Positions 50,151 through 59,147 of a stretch of DNA of 64,000 nt are shown here, in pieces; position 1 is the stretch's first letter, and each line of letters begins with the position of its first letter. The stretch covers positions 24,416 through 88,415 of the forward strand of contig CALZBR010000004.1 of assembly GCA_945621435.1 (NCBI GenBank), given 5' to 3'. The stretch is from an uncultured Lachnospiraceae bacterium. GTDB taxonomy: Bacteria > Bacillota > Clostridia > Lachnospirales > Lachnospiraceae. The notes beneath the pieces are model-generated. The model ran no database searches and was not told where the DNA came from. It saw nothing but the letters and a program-made list of their open reading frames with translations. Both the position numbers and the translations under genes were made by a program.

Positions 50151-51344
50151 ATGAAAAAGAGATATCAGGCAGGAGCATGCTTATTGGCTGCCGTAATGCT
50201 GATGACAGGTTGTAGCGGGAATGGAGCTGCCAATCCGTCCGGTGCGTCCGGCAGTGGAGCCTCGTCATCTTCCGTTGTTGAAGCGTCTTCGGGACAGCAG
50301 GACAACAATGTACCGCAGACCCCTGTGGTGCGGGTAGAGGCGCCGGAGATTCCTTTGAATGAAATGAAGGTTGAGGATTATGTGACTCTTGGGGATTACC
50401 AGAGCATTGAGGTCACGGTGGATTCGGTGGAAGCCACGGAGGAGAATGTCAGTGCTCTTCTGAATGAGATTTATGTGAGCTATGTGACTGCAGACAATGG
50501 CGGTATTAAGGATCGGGCAGTACAGAACGGGGATACGGCTGTTATCGATTTTGTGGGTAAGAAGGACGGTGTGGCTTTTGCAGGAGGTACTGCACAGGGA
50601 CAGGATCTTGTGATTGGAAGCGGTTCTTATATTGCAGGATTTGAAGAGGGGCTGATTGGTGTTATGCCCGGACAGACTGTGGATTTGAATCTTACTTTTC
50701 CGGAGTATTATGACAATGCAGAGCTTGCAGGACAGGCTGTGGTATTTACCGTTACCGTTCAGTTCATCCGTCCTACGGAAGTTAAGCGTGAGGACATGAA
50801 GGATGAAATTGCGGCACAGGTTGGGCTCAATGAACTTGGAAATGCAGAGATTAATACCGTAGATGCTTTGGAAGACTATATTGATGTGTATCTGACAGAC
50901 AGATATGACAATGCGCTTCAGAACAGCATCTCTTTGAAGCTGGTTGAAAGCTGTACCTTTGGTGAACTTCCTCAGGATATGCTGGCATATTACGGTCAGA
51001 CGATTTCTGATTATATTGGTTTGGATAGCTTTGAGGCAACCTATGGGTTCAGTGCAGATACGTATTTCACTTATTACTACGGTATGACAGCCGAACAGTA
51101 TATCTCCAGCTCCGCAGAAGCAGCCCTGAAGAGAGATCTGGTATTTCAGGCTATTGCAAATGCTGAGAATCTGAAGGTAGAGGAAGAGGAGCTTCAGACA
51201 AAGCTGGAGGAATATGCAGCCACGGGTAACTATGCATCCGTAGAAGAGTTGACCGAAGGAACCTCACGGGAGGACTGGCGCAATAACATCATGACTGAGA
51301 AGGTTATGGAGTTCCTTAAGGGAAAAGCTGTGGTTGTTGAGTAA
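50151..51344 (+). CDS. Exported trigger-factor-like FKBP peptidylprolyl isomerase lipoprotein
   Basis: Lipobox LLAAVMLMTGCSG; FKBP-like GDTAVIDFVGKKDGVAFAGGTAQGQDLVIGSGSYIAGFEEGLIGVMPGQTVDLNLTFPEYY; trigger-factor-like C-terminal helical region. Confidence 0.85.
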   Translation: MKKRYQAGACLLAAVMLMTGCSGNGAANPSGASGSGASSSSVVEASSGQQDNNVPQTPVVRVEAPEIPLNEMKVEDYVTLGDYQSIEVTVDSVEATEENVSALLNEIYVSYVTADNGGIKDRAVQNGDTAVIDFVGKKDGVAFAGGTAQGQDLVIGSGSYIAGFEEGLIGVMPGQTVDLNLTFPEYYDNAELAGQAVVFTVTVQFIRPTEVKREDMKDEIAAQVGLNELGNAEINTVDALEDYIDVYLTDRYDNALQNSISLKLVESCTFGELPQDMLAYYGQTISDYIGLDSFEATYGFSADTYFTYYYGMTAEQYISSSAEAALKRDLVFQAIANAENLKVEEEELQTKLEEYAATGNYASVEELTEGTSREDWRNNIMTEKVMEFLKGKAVVVE

Positions 51345-51395
51345 GCTGCTGATTTGGCAAGCAGTTAAAAATAGGATAAAAGGAGTGTTACAGAC

Positions 51396-52787
51396 ATGGA
51401 TTTGACAGATATCAAGGATCTTTACCGGGAGCGTGACAAATATATCGGAAAGGAAGTAACCGTAGGCGGCTGGGTGAGAAGCAACCGTGATTCCAAGAAT
51501 TTTGGTTTTCTTGTGATCAATGACGGAACCTTTTTTGAACCTCTGCAGGTAGTATACGACGATCAGCTTTCCAATTTCCAGGAATTGTGCAAAATGAATG
51601 TCGGTGCGGCACTGGTGATCACAGGTACCATTGTTGCAACTCCGGATGCGAAGCAGCCCTTTGAGATGCAGGCGAAAGAGGTAGCGGTAGAAGGTCTTTC
51701 CACCGCTGATTATCCTCTTCAGAAGAAGCGCCACAGCTTTGAGTATCTGCGCACCATCTCGCATCTGCGCCCCAGAACAAATACCTTTCAGGCAGTTTTC
51801 AGAGTGCGTTCTTTGATCGCATATGCAATTCACAGCTTCTTTATGGAGAGAGGCTTTGTATATGTACACACCCCTCTGATTACGGGGAGCGACTGCGAGG
51901 GTGCCGGTGAGATGTTCCAGGTCACTACCATGGACCTGAACAATATTCCCAAGACTGAGGACGGCAAGGTTGATTTCAGTCAGGATTTCTTTGGCAAATC
52001 AACAAATCTGACTGTGAGCGGACAGCTGAATGTGGAAACCTATGCATTTGCATTTAAGAATGTGTATACCTTCGGACCTACCTTCAGAGCCGAGAATTCC
52101 AATACCACCCGTCATGCTGCGGAATTCTGGATGATTGAGCCTGAGATGGCATTCGCAGACCTGAAGGACGATATGATTCTGGCCGAGAGCATGCTGAAAT
52201 ATGTCATTCGCTATGTATTGGAAAACGCACCCGAGGAGATGGCATTCTTCAACCAGTTTGTGGACAAGGGACTGCTGGAAAGACTGGAGCATGTGGCGAA
52301 TTCCGATTTCGGTCATGTTACCTACACTGAAGCCATTGAGATTCTTGAGAAGCATAACGATGCGTTTGATTATAAGGTATTCTGGGGCTGTGATCTGCAG
52401 ACGGAACATGAGCGTTATCTGACTGAGGAGGTGTTCAAACGCCCTGTGTTTGTGACAGATTATCCCAAGGAGATTAAAGCGTTCTACATGAAGCTGAACG
52501 AGGACGGCAAGACCGTAGCAGCCATGGACTGCCTGGTACCCGGAATCGGAGAGATTATCGGAGGAAGCCAGCGCGAGGACAAGCTGGAGCTTCTGGAGCA
52601 GAGAATGGAAGAGCTGGGATTAAAGAAAGAAGATTACGACTTCTATCTGGATCTTCGCCGCTACGGCTCTGTCAGACATGCGGGCTTCGGCCTTGGTTTC
52701 GAAAGATGCGTTATGTATCTGACCGGCATGGGCAATATCAGAGACGTGATTCCCTTCCCCAGAACCGTGAATAACTGCGAACTGTAA
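51396..52787 (+). CDS. asnS: Asparaginyl-tRNA synthetase
   Basis: [81 protein letters not shown]. Confidence 0.97.
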   Translation: MDLTDIKDLYRERDKYIGKEVTVGGWVRSNRDSKNFGFLVINDGTFFEPLQVVYDDQLSNFQELCKMNVGAALVITGTIVATPDAKQPFEMQAKEVAVEGLSTADYPLQKKRHSFEYLRTISHLRPRTNTFQAVFRVRSLIAYAIHSFFMERGFVYVHTPLITGSDCEGAGEMFQVTTMDLNNIPKTEDGKVDFSQDFFGKSTNLTVSGQLNVETYAFAFKNVYTFGPTFRAENSNTTRHAAEFWMIEPEMAFADLKDDMILAESMLKYVIRYVLENAPEEMAFFNQFVDKGLLERLEHVANSDFGHVTYTEAIEILEKHNDAFDYKVFWGCDLQTEHERYLTEEVFKRPVFVTDYPKEIKAFYMKLNEDGKTVAAMDCLVPGIGEIIGGSQREDKLELLEQRMEELGLKKEDYDFYLDLRRYGSVRHAGFGLGFERCVMYLTGMGNIRDVIPFPRTVNNCEL

Positions 52788-52856
52788 TACCGTACTTTAA
52801 CAGAATGCAGGAGAGTGTCGCCCGGGCAGCAACGGGATAATATGATAAAACGAAGA

Positions 52857-52898
52857 AAAGGCATAGTAGGAGGATGTTTTCCCACTATGCCTTTTATC
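52857..52898 (+). terminator. Rho-independent terminator after asnS
   Basis: AAAAGGCATAGT...ACTATGCCTTTT inverted repeat. Confidence 0.75.
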
Positions 52899-52911
52899 AT
52901 GAAACTCAGAC

Positions 52912-52966
52912 TTGACAAATGCACAGATTGTGGTAATATTAACATATGAACAGTGGTTCAGATGTT
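52912..52966 (+). promoter_or_regulatory. Promoter (TTGACA / extended TGGTAATAT) with an overlapping SmtB/ArsR-type operator
   Basis: TTGACA 52912-52917, 16-bp spacer, TAATAT 52934-52939, then AACATATGAAC-AGTG-GTTCAGATGTT (10 of 11 symmetric) 52941-52966. Confidence 0.75.
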
Positions 52967-52987
52967 CAAAGAAGAAGGAGAGAATCT

Positions 52988-53209
52988 ATGAAGAAAACGT
53001 ATAAAATTGAAGTAGATTGCGCAAACTGCGCTCTGAAGATGGAAGAAGCCGCAAAAAAGGTAGAGGGTGTGCTGGAAGCCACAGTCAGCTTTATGACTCA
53101 GAAGATGAAGGTGGAGTTTGAGGAAAATGCGGATGTGGATTCTGTGATGAAATCGGTTCTCAAAGCCTGCAGGAAGGTGGAGAGTGACTGCGAGATTTTT
53201 CTGGATTAG
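52988..53209 (+). CDS. Heavy-metal-associated (HMA) domain protein
   Basis: YKIEVDCANCALKMEEAAKKVEGVLEATVSFMTQKMKVEF; ATG 52988 with SD agaaggag. Confidence 0.88.
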   Translation: MKKTYKIEVDCANCALKMEEAAKKVEGVLEATVSFMTQKMKVEFEENADVDSVMKSVLKACRKVESDCEIFLD

Positions 53210-53234
53210 TAACCCGGACAGGAGATAAGCTTCT

Positions 53235-55154
53235 ATGACAAAGAAACAAAAAAAGGTTCTTTACCGTATCATCCTTGCGGCTGTTTTGATGATTGTGTTG
53301 CACTTTGTGCCGGCAGAGGGCTGGGTTAAGCTATGTCTTTATCTTGTTCCCTACCTGGTGATTGGATACGACATTCTGAGAAAGGCTTTTTGGGGGATTA
53401 TTCACGGTGAAGTATTTGATGAGAATTTCCTTATGGCCATAGCCACGGTAGGTGCCATGATTCTTGCGCTGTATACGGAACTGAACGGCGGAGAGGGAGA
53501 GTTTGCGGAAGGTGTTGCGGTAATGCTTTTCTATCAGATCGGCGAATTGTTCCAGTCAGTGGCCGTGGGGCGAAGCCGCAAAAATATCAGTGCGCTTATG
53601 GACATCCGGCCGGATTATGCGAACGTGGAGGGAGAAGACGGTAAGCTGGAGCAGGTGGATCCGGAGGAGGTGGAGATCGGTGCTGTTATTGTGGTGCTCC
53701 CCGGAGAGAAGATTCCCATTGACGGTATTGTAACGGAGGGAAGCTCTTCCCTGAATACCTCCGCGCTGACGGGGGAGAGTGTGCCAAGAGAGGTGAGTGT
53801 CGGGCAGGAGGTCATCAGCGGCTGTGTAAATACCACAGGTCTTTTGAAGATACGGACGACAAAGGAATTCGGAGAATCCACGGTATCAAAAATATTGGAT
53901 CTGGTAGAGAACTCCGGCATGAAAAAAGCACATACGGAGAATTTTATAACCAGATTTGCGAAGTATTACACGCCCGCAGTCTGTTACAGTGCATTGGCAC
54001 TGGCTGTACTTCCTCCGGTGGTGAATTGGCTGGCAGGTAATGATTCAGATTGGAATGTCTGGCTGTTCAGAGCCCTGACCTTTTTGGTCATCAGCTGCCC
54101 CTGTGCATTGGTAATCTCCATACCCCTCAGCTTTTTCGGAGGAATCGGCGGGGCTTCTTCCTGTGGAATTCTTGTGAAGGGCTCTAATTATCTGGAAAAT
54201 CTAGCGAGGACGAAATATGTCGTATTCGACAAGACCGGCACTCTCACCAGGGGAGTGTTTGAAGTGACGGCAATCTGCCCCTCCTCAGGTTTTGATGGAA
54301 CAGAGGAAGGATTGTTAAAATATGCTGCCTATGCGGAATGTTATTCCAATCATCCCATCAGCAAGAGTCTCAGAGAGGCTTTCGGAGAGGAAATTGACAG
54401 GACAAAAGTCACGGATGTGGAAGAGATTGGAGGTCATGGAGTAAAAGCCCTGGTAGACGGTGTGAAGGTGGCTGCAGGAAATGCCAGACTGATGCAACAG
54501 CTGGGACTTGAATGGGAAGAAAGCATCGGAGTGGGTACCGTGGTACACCTGGCGGTCAATGACAGGTATGCCGGCTATATCCTGATTGCGGATGTGATAA
54601 AGGAGCAGTCTCAAAAAGCCATTGCAGCCCTGAAAGCAGCCGGAGTACGCAGAACCGTTATGCTCACCGGAGATAACAGAACGATCGCAGAACACGTTGC
54701 CGGTCAGTTGGGAGTAGATGAAGTTAAAAGCGAACTGCTTCCCGGAGACAAGGTGACAGCGGTGGAGGCTTTGCTGGAACAGAAAAAGCAGGGGGAAATG
54801 CTGGTTTTTGTGGGAGACGGTGTCAATGACGCACCGGTTCTGTCCCGGGCAGATATCGGCGTAGCCATGGGCGCCATGGGCTCCGACGCTGCCATTGAGG
54901 CGGCAGATGTGGTACTTATGGATGATGACCCGCTGAAGCTTGCACTTGCTATCGTCATCTCCGGGAAATGTATGCGCATTGTCAGGGAAAATATTGTATT
55001 TGCCCTGGCGGTAAAAGCAATCTGTCTCGTTTTGGGAGCAGTGGGAATTGCAAATATGTGGATTGCGATTTTTGCAGATGTGGGAGTCATGGTCATTGCC
55101 GTGCTCAATGCGATTCGTTGTCTGAAGGGACCGGCACATTTTTGCGCCGGATGA
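53235..55154 (+). CDS. P1B-type heavy-metal-translocating ATPase (Cd/Zn type)
   Basis: ALTGESVPREV, SCPCALVISIPLSFFGGIGGASSCGILVKG, DKTGTLTRG, GDGVNDAPVLSRADIGVAMG. Confidence 0.95.
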   Translation: MTKKQKKVLYRIILAAVLMIVLHFVPAEGWVKLCLYLVPYLVIGYDILRKAFWGIIHGEVFDENFLMAIATVGAMILALYTELNGGEGEFAEGVAVMLFYQIGELFQSVAVGRSRKNISALMDIRPDYANVEGEDGKLEQVDPEEVEIGAVIVVLPGEKIPIDGIVTEGSSSLNTSALTGESVPREVSVGQEVISGCVNTTGLLKIRTTKEFGESTVSKILDLVENSGMKKAHTENFITRFAKYYTPAVCYSALALAVLPPVVNWLAGNDSDWNVWLFRALTFLVISCPCALVISIPLSFFGGIGGASSCGILVKGSNYLENLARTKYVVFDKTGTLTRGVFEVTAICPSSGFDGTEEGLLKYAAYAECYSNHPISKSLREAFGEEIDRTKVTDVEEIGGHGVKALVDGVKVAAGNARLMQQLGLEWEESIGVGTVVHLAVNDRYAGYILIADVIKEQSQKAIAALKAAGVRRTVMLTGDNRTIAEHVAGQLGVDEVKSELLPGDKVTAVEALLEQKKQGEMLVFVGDGVNDAPVLSRADIGVAMGAMGSDAAIEAADVVLMDDDPLKLALAIVISGKCMRIVRENIVFALAVKAICLVLGAVGIANMWIAIFADVGVMVIAVLNAIRCLKGPAHFCAG

Positions 55155-55179
55155 ATAATATGATACAGAGGTGCAGTCA

Positions 55180-55959
55180 ATGAAGGAATATTTAATTTTA
55201 TTAATCCCCTTTCTGGGGACTTCGCTTGGAGCGGCCATGGTCTTTTTCCTGAAGAAAGAGATGGACTCCCGCCTGGAGAAGCTTTTACTGGGCTTTGCTT
55301 CGGGGGTCATGATGGCGGCTTCGGTCTGGTCCCTTTTGATTCCGGCCATTGAGATGGCAGAGGAACAAGGCGGTAGGGTACCGTGGCTCCCTGCCTCAGC
55401 AGGATTCTTGCTGGGCATGGGGTTTCTTCTTCTGCTCGATAGTCTGATACCCCACCTCCATATAGACAGCGATAAACCGGAGGGTATGGAGTCCCACCTG
55501 AAAAAAACAACAATGATGGTCCTGGCGGTCACCCTTCATAATCTGCCGGAAGGTATGGCGGTAGGTGTGATCTTTGCAGGAGCAATGATGGAAAATACAG
55601 GGATTACCATGGCGGGAACCATGGCGCTTGCCATTGGAATTGCCATTCAGAATTTCCCGGAAGGGGCGATTATCTCTATGCCCTTGCGGGGAAACGGATT
55701 TTCCCGGAAGAAAGCCTTCGGTTACGGAGTTCTCTCCGGAATCGTGGAACCAATCGGCTCTGTCATTACGATACTTATGGCGTCGCAGGTGGTTCTGATT
55801 CTGCCTTATCTGCTTTCCTTTGCAGCAGGTGCCATGATATACGTGGTGGTCGAGGAGCTCATTCCCCAGTCCCAGTCGGGAGAGCACAATAACATCAGTA
55901 CCATTGGGGTAGCTGTAGGTTTTGTGTTGATGATGATACTGGATGTAGCATTGGGATAG
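55180..55959 (+). CDS. ZIP family metal transporter (GufA/ZupT-like)
   Basis: FASGVMMAASVWSLLIPAIEMAEEQG; HNLPEGMAVGVIFAGAM; IQNFPEGAIISMPL; VVEELIPQSQ. Confidence 0.93.
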   Translation: MKEYLILLIPFLGTSLGAAMVFFLKKEMDSRLEKLLLGFASGVMMAASVWSLLIPAIEMAEEQGGRVPWLPASAGFLLGMGFLLLLDSLIPHLHIDSDKPEGMESHLKKTTMMVLAVTLHNLPEGMAVGVIFAGAMMENTGITMAGTMALAIGIAIQNFPEGAIISMPLRGNGFSRKKAFGYGVLSGIVEPIGSVITILMASQVVLILPYLLSFAAGAMIYVVVEELIPQSQSGEHNNISTIGVAVGFVLMMILDVALG

Positions 55960-55971
55960 TCAGAACAGGGG

Positions 55972-56006
55972 TCGCACACCTGAGGGTGTGCGATTTCTTT
56001 TTTTAT
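55972..56006 (+). terminator. Rho-independent terminator after the ZIP gene
   Basis: TCGCACACC-TGAG-GGTGTGCGA followed by TTTCTTTTTTT. Confidence 0.9.
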
Positions 56007-56115
56007 TTTTCGGAGAACTTTTTTGTGTTTGATTCGTCTATATTTATGAAATGACTTTTGGTAAAAAATGGACTATAATATAATGGTCGGCGATCATTGT
56101 CGAGAAAGGGAGCAT

Positions 56116-56643
56116 ATGGATAAGCATAGGGAAAAATGTAAAAAGCTAAAGGACATCAGAAAGAAGATGGCGGATCGGTTGGGAATAGATCTTCATCAGA
56201 GAGAATGCACTTATCAAGGCAAGTGCAGCGGCACCTGTCCGAAATGCAGGCAGGAGGAAGAAATACTGAACAAGGCGCTTCTTGGCAAGACTGCGGCTGC
56301 TGTTGCAATCACGGCCGGCGTGATGCTGACCGGTTGCGGTCCTATAGAGGAAACCGGGACGCCTTCGGCACCGCCGGTAGCTTCCCACCATGGAGAGAAC
56401 GTAACCTGGGAGAAGGCAATGGATTCGGTTGCGGGCTTCTTCAAAGGATTGGCACCGGGGTATGGCAATGGTGAACTGTCCGGAGATGTGGAATATAATC
56501 CGGATCTGATAGAGGGGGGATTAATCCTTCCGGATGACAAGATTCAGGTATTGCCGGATAACGATATAGCCGGTATGGAACAAGACATCAGGGATATCTA
56601 TGGGGAGGATGATGAAGATGTCCCGGAGGAGAGTGGGGAGTGA
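56116..56643 (+). CDS. Cys-motif/lipobox-like protein coupled to a radical SAM enzyme, unknown function
   Basis: CTYQGKCSGTCPKC motif, then hydrophobic AAAVAITAGVMLTGCGP, then acidic tail; stop overlaps the next start. Confidence 0.7.
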   Translation: MDKHREKCKKLKDIRKKMADRLGIDLHQRECTYQGKCSGTCPKCRQEEEILNKALLGKTAAAVAITAGVMLTGCGPIEETGTPSAPPVASHHGENVTWEKAMDSVAGFFKGLAPGYGNGELSGDVEYNPDLIEGGLILPDDKIQVLPDNDIAGMEQDIRDIYGEDDEDVPEESGE

Positions 56644-57251
56644 ACACCTTTATGGTACAGACCATCAACAGGCACCGGTTTGTTATAGATGGCAAGGGGA
56701 TTACCACACTGGTTGGACTGTATGGCTGTCCGTTGCAGTGTAAGTATTGTATCAATCGCGATGTTCTTTCCTCGGGTAGATTCCGAGAGCTGACGCCGGA
56801 AAAGCTTGCACAGACGCTGATGATAGACTTTTGTTATTTTATTGCTACGGGGGGCGGCGTTACCTTCGGTGGGGGAGAGTCCCTGCTATACGCAGAAGCC
56901 ATCAGGGAGATCAAGGCATTTTTTCCGCCGGCGGTATGTATCAATGTGGAAACCTCACTTAATGTGCCCACAGAAGTTCTGGAAAGTGTGGTGGATTGTC
57001 TGGACAGTCTCATCATTGATGTGAAATCCATGAACCCCGAGATATATCGGCGCTACACCGGCATCAGTCCTGAGAAAACATATCAGAATCTGAAATGGCT
57101 TTGTGAGCATAAGCTGCAATCCAAATGCCGAATTCGGATTCCCATAATCCCGGAATTCACGACAGAGCAGGAGGTACAACAGACAAGAGAAGGAATCGAG
57201 GCTATGGGTTTTGAAGACATAGATGTATTCCAATATAAAGTTTTCGGCTGA
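56640..57251 (+). CDS. Short radical SAM protein (PflA/NrdG-activase-like)
   Basis: GCPLQCKYC (CX3CX2C), TFGGGESLLY, NVETSLNVP, DVKSMNPEIYRRYTG; GTG start overlaps the upstream gene by 4 bp. Confidence 0.88.
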   Translation: MNTFMVQTINRHRFVIDGKGITTLVGLYGCPLQCKYCINRDVLSSGRFRELTPEKLAQTLMIDFCYFIATGGGVTFGGGESLLYAEAIREIKAFFPPAVCINVETSLNVPTEVLESVVDCLDSLIIDVKSMNPEIYRRYTGISPEKTYQNLKWLCEHKLQSKCRIRIPIIPEFTTEQEVQQTREGIEAMGFEDIDVFQYKVFG

Positions 57252-57292
57252 AGCCATATTAGGAAAGCGGGATTCGCGCAGCGGTACATAAG

Positions 57293-57337
57293 ATCCTTCC
57301 TTCGCATAGGATAAAGAAAGCGAAGGGAGGATTTTTT
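57293..57337 (+). promoter_or_regulatory. Terminator-like hairpin whose 3' arm contains the SD and whose U-tract abuts the ATG of the S8 protease
   Basis: ATCCTTCCTTCGC ... GCGAAGGGAGGAT (12 of 13) followed by TTTTT then ATG at 57338. Confidence 0.8.
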
Positions 57338-59065
57338 ATGACCTGTAAAGAGCGAATCTTATCAGATGATTATTTTGATATTATTGTAGATTTTAGTTTA
57401 GGTGCGGTGAACACAAGGTATGATCTCTGCGCCGTCAATGTGGAAAACAGGTACAACATCATTTATTGGAACCGGAATCAATTGTCCGATCCCAGTGACT
57501 ATTTCTATGATTATAGGAGCGTGCCCAAGCTATACGGACTGATGCAGCAGGAATTTGACCCCACAAGTCTGCTGGAGAGCGGCATAATACAGGTGCAGAG
57601 AGAACCTCTGGAATTGACGGGAAGAGGCTGTGTGATAGTCTTTATCGATACGGGCATTGATTACACCTCTGCGCTGTTTCGAAATCCCGACGGCAGTAGC
57701 CGTATTCTGGCCATCTGGGATCAGACAATTCAGACCGGCACGCCTCCGGAGGGCTTTTTCTACGGAAGTGAGTACAGACGGGAGGAAATCAATCGGGCTC
57801 TTGCCTCGGAGACCCCATACGAGATCGTGCCCTCTGTGGATGAAATCGGACATGGCACCGATCTTGCGGCTGTAGCTGCCGGCGGCAGAGGAGCGGTTGG
57901 CAGCGGGGCGGAAGCGGAAAGCATAATAACAGGAGACTTTCTTGGGGCAGCCCCTGAGGCTGATATCGTGGTGGTAAAACTGAAGGAAAGCAAACAATAT
58001 CTGCGGGATTTTTATCTGGTGCCGGAAGGGGTGCCGGCCTATGAGGAGACGGATATCATGCTGGGGGTGCGGTATGGGGATGGTTTTGCCCGGGCATTCC
58101 GCAGACCGGTGGTGTTTTGCATCGGTCTTGGAACCGGTTACGGAGACCACGCGGGTAGTTCCGCACTGCCGGAATATCTGAACAGTGTTGCCGTGAAACG
58201 CAGTCGGGCGGTGGTAGTATGCGGCGGAAACGAAGGAAATGCGGCACATCATTATCAGGGGAGTCTGAACAATCGTGGAACCGTTGGGGACAACAGGGAG
58301 GCGGTTGAGATCCGGGTAGGGCAGAATGCGAAGGGGTTTCTCCTGGAACTCTGGGGGAGCGTCCCTGACGTGTTTGCCATATCAGTGCGTTCTCCCGGTG
58401 GAGAGACGATTCCACCCATCCGGCTGGGGCTGGAGGAGGTCAATACCTATGGGTTTATCTACGAACGCACCAGAATCAGCGTGGCGGGAATCCTGGTGGA
58501 GCCTGCCTCCGGAGAAGAACTGGTGACGCTTCGGGTGGAAGCACCGACTCCGGGAATATGGACCTTCTATGTGGAAGCTGCAGGCGAGATTCACAACGGG
58601 ACATTTCATATGTGGCTGCCCATCACACAATTTCTAAACACAGAGGTATATTTTCTGCAACCAACGCCTTATATTACATTAACGGAGCCTGCCATGGCAG
58701 CCAATGCCATCAGTGTTTCTACTTACAATGCGGTAAACGACAGCTTCTATATTGCTTCCGGAAGAGGATTCTCCAGAACCGGCGCTATCAAGCCCGATTT
58801 TGCGGCTCCGGGAGTGAACGTCAGCGTGCCCGGTGGAAGCCGGACCGGAAGCAGTCTGGCTGCAGCCATCACCGCAGGCGCTGTGGCTCAGTTTATGCAG
58901 TGGGCGGTGGTGGATGGCAACAATCCGGTGGTAGAAAGCCTGGAAATCAGGAACTATTTCATCCGAGGAGCCAGGAGAAGCTTTGACATGACATATCCCA
59001 ACCGGGAATGGGGATACGGAACACTGAATGTGGCAGGAGTATTCGACGCTTTGGTGGGAGTGTGA
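57338..59065 (+). CDS. Subtilisin-like S8 family serine protease, Csp-like
   Basis: Asp VIVFIDTGIDY, His DEIGHGTDLAAVAAG, Ser GGSRTGSSLAAAITAGAVAQFM. Confidence 0.9.
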   Translation: MTCKERILSDDYFDIIVDFSLGAVNTRYDLCAVNVENRYNIIYWNRNQLSDPSDYFYDYRSVPKLYGLMQQEFDPTSLLESGIIQVQREPLELTGRGCVIVFIDTGIDYTSALFRNPDGSSRILAIWDQTIQTGTPPEGFFYGSEYRREEINRALASETPYEIVPSVDEIGHGTDLAAVAAGGRGAVGSGAEAESIITGDFLGAAPEADIVVVKLKESKQYLRDFYLVPEGVPAYEETDIMLGVRYGDGFARAFRRPVVFCIGLGTGYGDHAGSSALPEYLNSVAVKRSRAVVVCGGNEGNAAHHYQGSLNNRGTVGDNREAVEIRVGQNAKGFLLELWGSVPDVFAISVRSPGGETIPPIRLGLEEVNTYGFIYERTRISVAGILVEPASGEELVTLRVEAPTPGIWTFYVEAAGEIHNGTFHMWLPITQFLNTEVYFLQPTPYITLTEPAMAANAISVSTYNAVNDSFYIASGRGFSRTGAIKPDFAAPGVNVSVPGGSRTGSSLAAAITAGAVAQFMQWAVVDGNNPVVESLEIRNYFIRGARRSFDMTYPNREWGYGTLNVAGVFDALVGV

Positions 59066-59147
59066 CGTTTCAGCGTGAGCGATGCAGGTTTGAAGTGAAG
59101 TATTGGGTATCCTATGCATATATATGAAAAAAAGCGGAGATATTCGT

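Noticed and set aside
51345-51395. T-box leader for asnS
   Set aside because: Only ~50 nt between genes, with no T-box consensus or terminator
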